A stretch of 52,656 nucleotides of DNA, from the NCBI GenBank assembly GCA_049999725.1, contig JBNGIS010009186.1, forward strand, positions 36,555 to 89,210, given 5' to 3'. The stretch is from Haplomitrium mnioides. Its lineage: Eukaryota; Marchantiophyta; Haplomitriopsida; Calobryales. The notes under the pieces were generated by a model. The model was not told the DNA's origin and did no database searches. It saw only the letters and a program-made list of their open reading frames with translations. Made by a program: the position numbers and the translations under genes. Below are positions 33,290 through 45,662 of the stretch, piece by piece (within the stretch, counting starts at the first letter, position 1; every line of letters begins with the position of its first letter).

Positions 33290-33790
33290 CTATTCACGTA
33301 CGGACTTTGAACGAGACTATAAGCATTGTAGCAATTAAATCCTAGGCAAGCATAGAATTTCAAACTAGAACCCTAAAGCCTATGCACGCATAGACTCCGA
33401 ACGAGAATCCTAAAGCCTATGAGTGCATGGACTTGGAACGAGAACAATAAGGCTATGTATGCATAAACTTTGAACGAGAACCCTAAAGCCTATGCGCGCT
33501 TAGACTCTAAACAAGGACCCTAAAGCCTATGCAAGCATAGACTTTGAACGAGAACCCTGTAGCTTATGCATGCATAGACTCTGAACAAGAACCTTAAATC
33601 TTATGCACGCATAGACTGCGAATGAGAACTAGAAAGCTTATGTGCACATAGACTCTAAACCAGAACATAAAACCTATGCAACCATAGATTGCTAGAGCTC
33701 ATGTGCGCATGGACTCCAAGCCCATATGCACATGGACTCCAAACCATTTTTAGACTAGCAATTGACTCCAAACCATTCTTATACTAGCAG
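33290..33790. repeat. Palindromic minisatellite, 3' subterminal region of PMT-3a
   Basis: About fifteen units of the type ctaaagcctatgcgcgctta, about 30 bp each, then gcccatatgcacatggactc units. Confidence 0.8.
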
Positions 33791-33923
33791 TTGACTTCAA
33801 ACCATTCTTAGGCGCACCAAATTGAATCATGATGAAAACACTTGAAATGGATTGGGAGTGCAATAAGTTGTAACTTTGTAAGAAAAATACTTTATTAATA
33901 AAACAATTTGTTCAAACAGATGC

Positions 33924-35171
33924 TCAAGCTCTATCCTTCTCGGGAGGAATTGTCTCATTTAAATCCAAAGGTTGAGCATCTACAGCCGCTAGAGAGTCAT
34001 GTTGAGACTTTCCAGTTCCAGATATTGCAACAAAATCACTAGTAGCACCTATAGTACCAAGAAGAACATGTTCCTTGTGGTATGCATAAACTCTCTGTGA
34101 CTTAGTCACATCGGATGGCAAAGAAGCCATCATCAAAACTCTTTGAGGAATGTAGATAGATTGACGTCTATCATATTCCACTGCGATGCAATTTTGCATC
34201 AGCTTTAAAGCACAGACAAAGCCTGTGCTTGACTCAGAGCAAAGATCTAAGATCCAATCCTACTCTGTTGACAAACGGTTGATGAAAAAATTGTAAAGAG
34301 TCTACGGCTTTTGATAAACATTGATAGGAGCATCATCTTTTGGATGCTTAAGTTTTGCAGAAGCCGTATGACAACTAAAAACACTACACATTATTTGTCG
34401 AGGTAGTCCAGTCATAGGAGCATGTTGCAAATTAAAAATCCTCATGATCCTCTTTCCTTCTTTTGTCCAGTAGCCCACAGACCAATATTCGTGGGCATGT
34501 GTAATTTTGGGACTACCATAATGATGAATGTTGCCTTTGTCCATGTAAAAAGGAAAACAAATAAATCAAACATTGTAACCAAAGTGCACGAAAAGTAAAG
34601 AAGAGAAATTAAAAACTAAAAAAATCAAAGAACAACTTACTAGATGACGTGGTTGATTGCACATCAAACTTTTGAAAGGGCATCGTCGACGATGCCAAAT
34701 TTTTGCAATGAATGTATAATAACAAAGGACCAAAAATCCGATGTTGTGATTGTTACAAAAGATGAAACCATGTCATCTTCTGAAAATGGTTATGAATCGT
34801 CATGCTTACATTCTTTAAGGTTGTAACCGTAAGGAATATCTACAATAACCAAAGTGAAACACCTAGGTTTCACCAAGCCCTTCAATTGTTAGGCATTGGC
34901 CTCCCTATAGACTTGGCAAAATGCCACGTTGAGACCATCGACATAAGGCAAAAAGTCCTCGTCCTTGTCTCTCACAACTTCTTTAGTTGTAAGAGATGGA
35001 GTACTGCTTTGCTGCCTTGATTTCCACTCTCTAGCCTTTTGGCAATGAAGAAGAAAAGCTGAAGGATAGGAAACAAGAGCGGGAACCTAGTCTAGAGCTT
35101 CTGGAGCTTTTTCAGCCTTTTGTAATTCATGTCAAATTTTTTGCCAGCTCAAGTTTGAACGTTTTGTCCCC
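33924..35171 (-). pseudogene. Gene B copy 3a, 3' half (methyltransferase-like domain only)
   Basis: Exon 3 35171-34641 and exon 4 about 34543-33924. The catalytic-type motif DIPYG is intact (34840-34826), the best version in the window. Motif I is changed to DLCSESST (34247-34224), losing two glycines, followed by an intact VEYDR. Exon 3 has several stops. Exons 1 and 2, including the ParB-like region, are absent: sequence upstream of the exon 3 acceptor goes straight into the gene A/gene B intergenic region. Not functional. Confidence 0.7.
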
Positions 35172-35365
35172 CTACACACATCAAAAACATAAAACAAAAA
35201 ACCTAAACCATAACTTTCTTTTTGTCATTTCTTCACAAAAGGTTCCCATATTTGTCATTTTGCAAACAAATCTTGAAAAACACATCTTTTAGGTGTGCTG
35301 TAAGAGGTTCATAATATTTGTTGAACTAGTTTCTTGAAGTACTTGATTTTTAGTGAGCTTTTTAA

Positions 35366-35772
35366 ATGGCTGGAGTTTTTAAGTGTAAGAAGAGGTTAGA
35401 GTTTCAAGATTCATCTTCACAAAAAAGTTCTACTTTTGACAGACAGGTTGAGATTTGTTCAAATGTTCAATTATTTGGAGGTAAGTGATAAAGTACCAAA
35501 AGCATCAAGTGTGATGCCGAGTATATTGGGGAAAAAGATGGCTTTGGTTGAATCAGATAGCTCTGCCTAGAAAGATCGAGAAGGTGAACTCCATGCGTGC
35601 ATAGGATCAAGGACTCAACCTTATGTGCATAAGATTAAGGAGTGAATCCAATGCGCACATAGGATTAACGAATGAACAACATGTATACAAAGGATCAATG
35701 AGAGAACCTAGTGCTCGTAGAGAACTAAAGAAACAATCTTCATCTAGCATAAGATCTTTGTTGCTCTTCAAG
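35366..35772 (+). pseudogene. Gene A copy 3a, 5' part
   Basis: It begins MAGVFKCKKRLEFQDSSSQK, the clearest gene A start. It continues with the LGKKMALVESDSS words and the ten-residue repeat region, and stops at about 35772 (ttcaagcgg), where the sequence turns into the minus strand of another gene A copy. Confidence 0.6.
35590..35720. repeat. Palindromic repeats inside the gene A coding region (PMT-3a)
   Basis: Units such as ccatgcgtgcataggatcaa and ccaatgcgcacataggatta, 30 bp apart, in the same gene position as 10760-10915 and 25560-25680. Confidence 0.65.
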
Positions 35773-37023
35773 CGGTGATATCTTGATTCTTCATGCTTTG
35801 TTGAAAGTATGTTTCTCTCACAGTTTTCAAAAAATCTATCTTGCACAATGACAAGCAATTATTTTGACAACAAGAAATTCTCTTTAATTTAGAAATGGAT
35901 AATGGATTGAGCTTTTTCTTCACAAAGCTCTCATCATGATGGACTTTTTGCAAAGAATTTTTGCATAAGGTGTTTGGCTGTTTGGGCTTTGGCCTAGACA
36001 ATGAATTCTTATGCTGTGTTGGATGATTTGGTCTGTAAGCGAATCCAACAATAGGAGATAATTCATCCTAAAGATCTTGGTTGTCATTGTAAACACTGTT
36101 TGTTCTGCCGCCAAATATTTTTGAGAGATTGGCTTCTTCTTTGAGATTGGGAGAACTGCACCATCTCAAAACCGAATCTTGATCAATATCTCCATTAGAA
36201 AGAAATGTTTTTTTGTAATAAAATCAGTGTCCTTGGTGATAACTCCAAAGAAATATTGATTGATTGAGACTCTTTACTAGAATTTTTTTCCAAGCTATCG
36301 TCTGAAGACTCCTCCAAAAGAGTTTGATTTGTTTCAAATATCCCAATCTCTTTGCGAGGTGCAACTTGAAACGAAATCAATCGTTGTTTGAGTGGTGTTA
36401 TCGAGGAGAGTGGCTCATCTCCAAAATTAAAATTGTCCACAGATTGTATGCTTTTTGTGTTCTGAACAAGCATATTTTGATCATGAATATTGATGTCTCC
36501 CTTAGATGTGGATGAAGAAAGGTCTACAATCGTATGGAATCTCTATGTTAAACCTTTTTTTCAAATATTTTGGAATACTCAGAAGAAAGATTCAACTTCA
36601 ACCACTTGAAGGGCAACAAAGATCTTGTGCTGGATAAAGCTTGTTTCTTTAATTCTCTACGAGCAATGAGTTTCCTCTTTGATCCTTTGTGCGCAAGTTG
36701 TTCAGTCGTTAATCCTATGCGTGCATTGGATTCACTCCTTGACCCTACCCGTGCATAAGGTTGAGTCCTTGATCCTATGTGCGCATGGAGTTCACCTTCT
36801 TGATCTTTTTGGGTAGAGCTATCTGATTCAATAGAAGTCATCTTTTTCCCCAATATACTCGCCATCACACTTGACGCTTTTGGTACTCCATCACTTACCT
36901 TCCAAAAATTGGCATTTGAAAAAAATCTCAACCTGCTTGTCAAAAGTAACACTTTTTTGTGAAGGTGAATCTTGAAACTCTAACCTCTTCTTGCCTTTAA
37001 AAACTCCAGCCATTGGAAAAGCT
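35773..37023 (-). pseudogene. Gene A copy 3b
   Basis: Start ATG at 37023 (MAGVFK type, 452 bp from the gene B start). Longest readable parts: 36952-36548 with SDGVPKASSVM, LGKKM and ESDSSTQKDQ, then the ten-residue repeats (HIGSRTQPYARVGSRSESN) and LNLSSEYSKI; 36473-36195 with NFGDEPLSSITPLKQ and an acidic Ser-rich stretch; and 36001-35800 with SRPKPKQPNTLCKNSLQK and DESFVKKKLNP. Several frameshifts separate them. The 3' third, including the C-x2-C block seen near 24270 in copy 2, is missing because the copy ends at the 35772/35773 junction. Function unknown. Confidence 0.5.
36690..36800. repeat. Palindromic repeats inside the gene A coding region (PMT-3b)
   Basis: Four units such as aatcctatgcgtgcattgga and gatcctatgtgcgcatggag. 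Confidence 0.65.
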
Positions 37024-37474
37024 TTCTAAAAATCAAGTACTTCAAGTAAGTATTTTAACAAATATTATAAACCTTTTAAAGCACATCTAAAAGATGTTTT
37101 TTTTTGTCGTTTTTTTGCAAAATGACAAAATTGAGCACTTTTTGTGAAGAAAATGAAAAAAAAAGAAATTGGAAAGATGAAAATGAGCAATGCTTTATAT
37201 ACTAATTTTTTTTGGCACCAGAAAAACCTACATGTCAAGAGCTCCGCGAATCATTATTTGGCGGAAAAAGGCATTTTTTGAGATTTAGCTATAAAAGGAG
37301 CATCAGTGGAAAGTTTCTTTCTATTATCGCGAGCTCAATTTTTGGTTTTTTTTTTTGGTTATTGCTATTTTTGTATTTCCTTGGTTTTTTGCCATTTCCA
37401 GCCTTTAGTGATTTCTGAACTTTTGTTCATTACATTTTTTACCTCTAAATAGACCTATTTCTATTATATTGAGA
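37024..37474. promoter_or_regulatory. Divergent intergenic region of PMT-3b (genes A and B)
   Basis: 451 bp between opposite ATGs, closely similar to 25894-26355, including gctttatatactaa (37190). The recurrence of this spacer with both genes attached argues for a conserved two-promoter region. Confidence 0.5.
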
Positions 37475-37889
37475 ATGGTATCTCAAGGAATTATTTCCCG
37501 CCCTCATCACCCAAAGTCATACAAGTAATTCAAATGTTGTCAAAGCTCTAGAGGCTGAAAAGCTTGAGTGGAAATGGTTAGCAAATTACTGTTCTTTGAA
37601 AGACCCCGATCAACATCTTTACCTTTTTGTTAGTGAAGGTGAAAATTTTAGTTTGGGTCTGCTGGTCCAAATTACCATGATCCGAGAGGGAAAGAAAGCC
37701 AACATCGGGCTTCTTGTGCAGTCCCAAGATTCAATTACCCTTTATTGTGCAAATCGCAAACGATTTGATTTTCTTGAGTATAAGGAGAGGGACATTTTTG
37801 CGAAGCATCTTCAGGCCGCAAAGGAAGATGGCAAGGTGAATTCTGAAACCTTTTTTCTTTTGTTTCTTTTTTTACTAAGTCATAACTCA

Positions 37890-38129
37890 CAAGGAGTCTA
37901 TGTGAGCATGGAGACCCAAGGTCCATGCGCGCTTGGACTCCCAAGTCCAAGCTTGCTTGGACTCCAAAGTCCTTGGCACTTGGACTCCTATTGTCCATGC
38001 TCACATGGACTTTGGAGTCCAGGTGAGCCTGAACCCCCATGTCCAAGCACACATGGACGATGAGAGTCCATGCGAGTATGGAGATACGAGTTCCAAACGC
38101 GCTTGAACTCCTTTCGTCCATACGCGTAG
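37890..38129. repeat. 30-bp palindromic minisatellite in gene B intron 1 (PMT-3b), left part
   Basis: About eight units of the type cccaaggtccatgcgcgctt. The array is split by the 411-bp insertion at 38130 and resumes at 38541-38650. Confidence 0.8.
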
Positions 38130-38540
38130 TGTAATAGTACAAGCATAAGGTTGTGCTATTTACAAGAAAATAGAGAGGAGTGAAGGAAGTGGTAGTGAGT
38201 TGCTTTTAGGGTTAAGGTTAGATTACTTGCCTTTGAAATCACTTTTGGTGGAGAGTTACTTTTAGTTTACTTGCATTCAAAGTCACTTTTGGTAGAGAGT
38301 CACCTTTAGGGCTGAAATAAGAAGTGACTTGTAAGTGAAGAAACAAAGATGACACCCTCTTCTCTTGTATAAATAGAACGGCTTCTTAGCCCCACTCCTC
38401 ATTCTGGAGTTCCTCTCGAATCACTTGGGTTCTTTGGTTGGTTTGCTTTTTGGCTTTGAGTTGTGTAACTCTTTTAGAGTTATCTTGAAGTATTACTTAT
38501 TTGGAAGTCAGTCTTTGAGTTCTTTTTGAGTTCTTTTACA
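38130..38540 (+). mobile_element. Probable solo LTR, 411 bp, in gene B intron 1
   Basis: It starts TGTAATAGTACAAGC and ends TTCTTTTACA, giving TGTAA...TTACA ends. It contains a TATAAATA box (38368-38375) at a distance from the end typical of an LTR. It interrupts the palindromic array cleanly. The flanks CGTAG and CGCAA could be a decayed 5-bp duplication. No internal element is present. A short non-autonomous DNA element is the alternative. Confidence 0.6.
38368..38375 (+). promoter_or_regulatory. TATA box in the solo LTR
   Basis: TATAAATA, 165 bp before the right end of the insertion. Confidence 0.45.
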
Positions 38541-39938
38541 CGCAAGAGCTCCTCTATCCATGTGAACAAGGACTCCCATCATCCATGCGCATATGGACCC
38601 CCTTGTGTAGTGTACGCTCGTAATGTTATTAGAGTCTCTGCGTGCAATGAATGTCGAGTCTTACACATCTACTTATGCCTTATTGTTTTTGTTTTATTTT
38701 CAATTCACTCAGTTTCTGGCTGATTTTGTGGATAGCTACAAAGATGCAAAACGCGTTGAGCGGGACTTCATCAAACTTGCCATCCACATCAAGATTATGA
38801 AGCCCAAGCAAGGTGTAAATATTCAAGCTTTATTGCCACATCCGAGTGCGACAACATTCTTAATTCACGTGGCAGACCCTTCTGGTAAAATAAAAAAAGA
38901 AAGGAGGTTGAGCCAGTTGAGGCTCAGAAAAAAAAAGAAACCGACTGCAAAGAAGAAAAAGCCTACACCAACACCGGCCATTGAGGAGGAGCTAGCCCCC
39001 TCGAAATCTACAATAAAGTTGTCATCTGTTGCCTCCTCGTCTTCATCACCAAGCAACTCGAGGCAAGGCTCAGAGCCGAAGCTGGAGTCAGATCATGCTC
39101 CTACATCTAGATCAAAAAGGCAATCTCACAAGAGGTTGCAAACTTTTCAAGAAAGGGAACAAGTGAACCACTGTCTGAGGAAGATAAAAACAAGATAAGG
39201 GAGTCTACAATCCAGCGTTGCAGAGTCCGTGAAGAAACAATAACAATAAGGCTGGAGAATTTGAATATGCCTAAACTTGGAATGGACAACAGGGGTCCAT
39301 TCCAGATTGGAAGATTGAATGAATATTTTGTTGAGCTTTTGGCAAAGAATGCTCACTAACAAATATGTGAACAATTTTTTCATAGTGGTGGTTGACTCGA
39401 AGTGTGGGTTGAAGGACAAGTCAGAGTTCGACATCAGGAACCATGACAAGTATCGTTACGAGATTGCGGAGGCAATCACAGTGCTGCAACAAGACATCTA
39501 TTAATCACAAAATATGGAGCGAAGAACCTGACATTATCCTCTACAATTGTTTTGTCTACGTGGGACTTACACAAATAAAGGCCCTCATTTTTGCTACCAA
39601 TGACAATTACAACTAGAGGTACAGGCTGGAAATGACCTCTATTCAAAAGGTCGAATATTGGCATCAGAGATTTGTGGAGAGTGGATTGGTGTCATCCCAA
39701 AAATTGAAAAGGGAGTTGGTGCTAGAAACCTTGGAGATAAAGTCCAAGTCAACTCTTGAAAAGATAGTAACTTCTCAGGTCAACTAGTTCCACCTTGCAT
39801 TCAGAAGTGGGGAGCTTTAGGATCTACAACAAAGCATTTTCTCGATGTGGGAGAAGAACACGGTCAAAGGCCAGAATCCAAAGACCAAAGGATCGCTGAG
39901 AATGGAGGACATGAAGTGGACGCCTTGGAGGTCCCTTT

Positions 39939-40161
39939 TGTTAGAGTTAGAGGCAGAGCAATCAATCACATATGCACATAACCAATGCAAGAATGTTCTT
40001 CACTATAAGGCATGAGCGCCAACAAATATAGAGGGGAAGAGAGAGCATAATGTGCATCTCAAGCAGCCCCATATATATACACCTAAGCTAATTGGCCTAA
40101 TGTAAGTGTGAGCTAAGGTGGCTGCCATGTTAACCGACAATTAGAGCTCGAAATCTCAATA
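39939..40161 (-). repeat. Copia-A 3' LTR, 223 bp
   Basis: Plus strand TGTTAGAGTTAGAGG to AATCTCAATA, followed by the purine-tract complement CTCCCCCTC. Confidence 0.95.
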
Positions 40162-40170
40162 CTCCCCCTC
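40162..40170 (-). other. Copia-A polypurine tract
   Basis: GAGGGGGAG on the minus strand, adjacent to the 3' LTR. Confidence 0.88.
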
Positions 40171-40274
40171 GAGCTCAAGATACACACTCCAAGCTGCTTC
40201 CGAAACCTATGCAGCTTCTCTGCTCCTAAAGCCTTAGTGAAAATATCAGCCAACTGCTCCTCAGTGCTGATGTT

Positions 40275-43042
40275 CTACAAGTCAATCACCCTAGCCAAAA
40301 CCTTCTCCCTAACAAAATGATAATGCACTTCAATGTGCTTTGAACGTGCACGAAAAACTGGGTTACTAGCTAGCTGAATACTGCTTATATTGTCACAATG
40401 GACCCTCACTGGGCCTCTTACAAGGACATCTACATCCTGAAAAAACTTAAGAAACCACATTACCTCATATGTAGCCATTGCTGCCCCTCGATACTCCAAC
40501 TCTGTGCTTGAGAGGGCAATAGTTGGTTGCTTCTTGCTGCTCCATGCAACTCCGACACTTCTAAATGAAAAAAAAAGCCACTAGTAGATCTCCGGTCACC
40601 AGCACTTCCTGCCCAATCTGCATCTGTAAAACCAGCAAGCTGGAATGCACTATTGCTGTCATAAAACAGCCCAAACTGAAGTGTGGTTTTCACGTACCGA
40701 AAAATCCTGCGCACAGCATCCATGTGTGGCTTCCTTGGAGTCTGCATAAATTGACTGACCAGGCCCACAACATAACTCAAATCTGGCCTGGTGATGGTGC
40801 TATATATCAAGCTACCTACCATCTTCCTGAAGCTCGAAGGATCATCTAGTAATTCCCCTTCATGACTGACCAGCTTTGTATTCTGATCAAGGGGTATGGC
40901 AATTGGTTTACAACCTGTCATTCCATATCTAGACAACATCTCCAATGCATACTGCCTCTGAATCAACCAGATCCCCTGATCTGATTTGATCACCTCAATG
41001 CCAAGGAAATGCCTCAACTCACCTAGATCCTTCATCTCAAACTTCGAATGCAGCAAGTTATTAACTTCCAAAATATCATCAAGACTACCTCCAGTCAAGA
41101 TTAAATCATCAACATATATGAGTATGAGCATGGTTCCCTTCTCCGTCCTCCTGACATAAAGAGAATAATCTGAATTCGAAATCTGGAACCCAATAGTAAC
41201 AAGATACTCACCAATCTTGTTCGACCATGCTCAAGGTGCTTGATTGAGTCCATATAGAGCCTTCTTCAGCCTACAAACCTGATCTGGATGGACCAGATCT
41301 ATGAACCCTTGTGGCTGTACCATATACACCTCCTCTTCCAGCTCCCCATGTAGAAATGCATTCTTTACGTCCATCTGGTATAATGTCCACCGTTTTGCTG
41401 CTGCCACTACAATCATAGCTCGGACCGTGGTCATTCTGGCTACAGGGCTGAAAGTCTCCTCATAATCAATACCATGAGTCTAAGCATACCCCTTCGCTAC
41501 CAGCCTTGCCTTGAACCTGCTTACACTGCCATCTTCATTCCTCTTCACTTTGTAAGCCCACTTACAACCAATAGCTTTCTTACCTGCAGGTAAATCGACC
41601 AGATCCCAAGTCTGGTTTTTCTCCAAGGCCTTCATCTCTTCAACCATTGCTGTAGTCCATCTGCAATCACTTAGAGCCTCATGAAAAACAGCCGGCTCCT
41701 TCTCAGTGATTACCTGAACCATGTAAGCATGGTGAAGTGCGAATGCACCCTTGTGCATTAATCTGTCTACTGGGTATCTTACCCTCTCACTTCTGCGTAG
41801 GGGTGGACTCTGTACTGGCTGTAATGGCTGCCCTTGTACACGAGTGGTTGCTGAAATTTCTCTCAGCTCCTCATCTGCATCATCATGGACACCACCAGCA
41901 CCTCCGATCTCCGAATGTGAGCTAGTCGAGGCTTGCAACTCCATATTCCTGAGCAACCTCTCTTGCAATATCCCACTACTACTACACTCACCTTGAGGTC
42001 CACTGAGCTCCTGAACTTGTTGATTCTCCTCAAGCATCACCTGCTTGCCTTTCACATCTACATGTGCATCAACAATCTTTGGGTTATACCAACTGCTCAG
42101 TTCATAAAAAACAACGTTTCTACTCACTCTTACCATACGTGAAGTAGGAAAATAACACTTATACCCTTTCTGTTCACCTGAGTACCCTATGAACACATAC
42201 TTTTCAGCTTTACAATCCAGCTTGCTTCTTGTCTCAGCTGGAACATGAACATAAGCTATACAGCCGAAAACTTTCAAGTGTGAAATATCTGGCCTCCTTC
42301 TAGTGAACTTCTCTTCGGGTGTCATCCCATGTATAGCAGCTGTAGGCGTGCGATTCATGATGTACACCGCTGTAGCCACAGCTTCTGCCCAATAGTGATG
42401 AAGCATACTCTTCTCATTCATCAAGGCACGTGCTACCTCCGCAACATGCCGATTCTTCCTCTCAGCAACTCCATTTTGCTGAGGCGTATACTTGCAAGAC
42501 TGCTGTCTCTTGATGCCTTCTCTTTGCAAGTATGAATAAAACTCTCCAGAAAAGTACTCACCTCCACCATAAGATCTAAGGCACTTGATGTGCTGCCCTT
42601 TCTACTTCTCCACCATTGGTCGAAAATGTTTGAAGTGTGAAAACACCTCACTCTTCTGCTTCATGAAATAAATCCACATTTTCCTTGAGCAATCATCAAT
42701 GAAAGTAACATAATAAGAACACCCGAAAAGTGAAGCTGTTCTTGTAGGGCCCCATACATCCGAATGTACAACCTCCAGTGGCCTTCTAGCCGCATATGCT
42801 TCATGAGTGAACGGTCGCCTAGTTTGCTTAGCAAACTGACATGCTTCACATATCTTTTGCATGCCCTCCACCTTAAACTTTGGCAATCCATTTACAACTC
42901 CAGATGTCTGCATATGTCTCAACCTTGGAATGTTGACATGACTAATTCTCTTGTGCCAAATCTCAATATCTGACACTACTCCAGTGCCATGAGCAAACAT
43001 TGCCTCAGTGACATTCGGTATACTCACATCCAACGTGAACAT
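40275..43042 (-). pseudogene. Copia-A integrase, reverse transcriptase and RNase H, lightly broken
   Basis: Reading leftward: the integrase zinc-binding part with IWHKRISHVN and CEACQFAKQ (43042-42830), the catalytic start VHSDVWGP and TFIDDCSRKMW, then after a stop near 42602 the second integrase half with [14 protein letters not shown] (42529-42300); reverse transcriptase with [13 protein letters not shown] (41490), [19 protein letters not shown], the active-site word YVDDLILTGG (about 41110) and LGELRHFLGIEV; and RNase H with ADWAGSAGDRRSTSGF and HCDNISSIQLASNP (40700-40280). A stop near 41479, a frameshift near 41230 and another near 40500 interrupt it. The replication enzymes are otherwise recognisable throughout. 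Confidence 0.92.
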
Positions 43043-44361
43043 CTGCCACTCTTCTTACATGTAGTAATCAAGTTGCAATTGTTGCCCCAATCCTCTATAT
43101 AAACTCCAGTACGATTGAATCTCACCTGCATATTTTGCTCTACACACTGCCCAACCGAAATTAGATTCTTTTGTATCCTAGGCACGTGCAAAACATCCTC
43201 CAAACACTTGGTCTCTCCACTCTCCATCATAACAGGAACACGGCCAATCTTTTGGATATGATGCATGGAAGAGTCACCGGTCTCAACATACCCAGGTGTA
43301 CTCATATCTTTGGTCTCCTTGAACCACTCTCCATGACATGTCATGTGGTTCGAACATGCGGAATCTGTGAACCACTTATCTTCAACTCCAGCTTGTGCAC
43401 TAGACACTTCTAAGACTCCATGCTGCATGACAAACAACGACCCTTTGCCTGTATTGGATTCTGCATAATTACCCTGTGCAGTGTTTCCTTTCATGTCATT
43501 CTGCTTCTTGTAACAATCCTTAGCCATATGACCGGACTTGCCACAATAATAACACTTTGTACCTGACATGTTGTGTTGACCTCCACGTTCTTGGTTTCTC
43601 CCCCTGCCTCTGGTCTGGCCTCTGCCACCATACTGCTGTTGGGAGTTGGACTGTGTTGTTGCACTAGAGCGTCCTCTACCAATGTTGCCTCTAGCTGTAT
43701 TTCTGCCTCTTCCTCTACCTCGATTTGAGTAGAACACTTGCTCAGTATTGCTTTGACTACTTGAGGCTCCCCCTCCAAGGTCAAGCTCTTCAGCTACAAG
43801 CATCGTGATGAGTTGCACAAAGGAAGTGGTTCCCTCACGTGTCCTCATGGATGTCTTGAACTGCTTGTACTCCTTACCCAAACCATTCAAACATACAACA
43901 ACCATGGCACTCTCTTTCACTTGCTCTCCAATATTTGCTAACTGCTCAGCCAAAGACTTAATCTTCAAAGCAAACGCATTGACATTCATCCTCTCCTTTT
44001 GTAGATTAAAAAACTCCATCTGCAAAGTCAACTTGCGTGCATCTGAAGTAACTGCATACCTCTCCTTGAGCAGATCCCAAGCCTCCTTGGGTGTCTTGGC
44101 TGCCGACACATATCCCATCATCTTGTCGTCGACACTTATAGTCATCCAATAGAGAAGTCGATGAATCTTAGCAATGTGTGCTTTGTAACGCTGCATGTCG
44201 TCAACAGTTGGCGATGGACCAAGTACAGGCTCCTCCTCTTCGCCTATGATGAGTTCCCAGAACTCTGTCCCTTTGATAAAATTCGTCATACGGACTGACC
44301 AAACTGAATAATTGTGCTCATTCAGCTTGTTAGTCACAATCTGGGAGATACCATCCGCCAT
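43024..44361 (-). pseudogene. Copia-A gag and protease, open frame of 445 codons
   Basis: It starts MADGISQIVTNKLNEHNYSVW and has the Copia Gag layout: the WELLKERYAVT-like region (DLLKERYAVTSD) in the capsid part, an Arg/Gly-rich stretch (RGRGRGRN), and a zinc knuckle CYYCGKSGHMAKDC, followed by the protease motif FTDSACSNHM. In Copia elements gag and pol are one polyprotein. Here the frame ends at 43024 and integrase continues from 43042 in another frame, so one frameshift separates them. The start is 1.29 kb from the primer-binding site. Confidence 0.92.
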
Positions 44362-45650
44362 GTGAACACAATGTAAAAAATCAACCAGGTAAGTAGAATC
44401 AAGTGTCGAGATGAAATCAGAAAAAAATTCTGGTTTCTACCCTCAGGAAATCTGCAGATCAGAAAACAGGACTCACCTGTTCCAAACTAGTGATTAAAGA
44501 GAGAAAAAATAAGACCCCTATTAGTAAAAACACTTAATAGTTCTTATAACATAGATGTTCTTATCACTAATTTGTTCTTATGCAGGAAGTTCTGATAACT
44601 TGATAGTTCTTCTTCTAATAAGAACTAAGCTTAATATTAGAACGGAGACTTTGATGAAGGATTGAGAGAGCTCCTTCGTTGAGCTCCGCTCACGAAAAAT
44701 AGGCCCCCCTCTTGTTCTTCGCACGTCGACTTCAAAAAATCAGGGCCTTCTTCTGCAATGTCGAATCGATTTCAGCGCAGCTCCTCTGCGCAATCTTTGC
44801 ATGCAGCCCTCTGTGGCTGTGATCCTGGTAGGCAGCCCGTGGCTGCGATTTTCTCTTCTCGATTCTGCGATCTTCCCTTTCTTCTGTGTGATTCGATTGC
44901 ATGTAGCAGTTTGATTGCTGCTCCAAACCAGAGTAGCCCTTCAACGCTGCTGCGATTGCTCGGCAACAAATTTTCTGGGCTCTTCCTCTGTTCTTGACGA
45001 TTGCATGCAGCCTTCGATCCTTTTCTTCAAACGATCAGATTGTACCCAGTGAGCCTCTTCGATTCAGCGACACAGCTCTCAAGACCGCTCCTGATCTTCC
45101 TTCCTTTGCAACTCTTTGTCGTTGTCAATTTTTCCTTTCTAGGACTGCGCTTTCCTTTGGTGCTCTGTTTGTATGCAAGGACTTCCAACATATGACTGGG
45201 TAATATGGCCCTTCGATGCAGTGCTTTTTCCTCTCTCCTTGGCGATTTTGCTTCCCAAAAAACATGCGACGTCTGCTGCCCGAGTGTTCTCTTCCTTCGA
45301 CGCAGCTTTGTTCTTCAATTTCTTCTGGGTGATAGTGCTGCTCTGCAACTATTTCTTTTGGGCAATCCTTCCTTCAGGTGCTATGCGCAATGGAGATTAA
45401 TGAAGAACATGGCTTTCCCCTTTCTGCAATATAACTAGGCTGCCTCTCCGCAGCTGAAAAAAAATTTCAAGACCAGCCTTTAGAACTCCTTGAGTTCTGT
45501 TTTGCACCCCTTTAGTGCAAATCACTTATCCTCCTCTTGAGCATGTAACAAGCTGTCTCGACACACTCCTGCTCAATGATAACTCTCTCAGGTAACTCCC
45601 CTTAACAAATAAACCTCTGCACACTACTCATAAACTCAAACAACAACCAG
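44362..45650 (-). other. Copia-A 5' leader
   Basis: 1.29 kb between the primer-binding site and gag with no conserved protein. It is rich in TTC and GAT words on the plus strand. Short open frames on both strands are unsupported. Confidence 0.6.
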
Positions 45651-45662
45651 GCTCTGATACCA
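45651..45662 (-). other. Copia-A primer-binding site (initiator-Met tRNA)
   Basis: TGGTATCAGAGC on the minus strand, immediately inside the 5' LTR. Confidence 0.95.

Larger units (their letters stand above)
32960..35772 (-). mobile_element. PMT-3a: internally deleted PMT element fused head-to-head to PMT-3b
   Basis: Terminal repeat at 32960, palindromic array, gene B exons 4 and 3 on the minus strand, then an abrupt step at about 35172-35215 from the exon 3 acceptor into the intergenic promoter region, skipping exons 1 and 2. The gene A start is at 35366 (plus). At about 35772 the gene A sequence switches to the opposite orientation (PMT-3b). The gene-A-side end is missing. Confidence 0.65.

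Noticed and set aside
44732-45438. Several 60-80 codon open frames on both strands
   Set aside because: They fall in the untranslated leader of Copia-A and have no conserved features.
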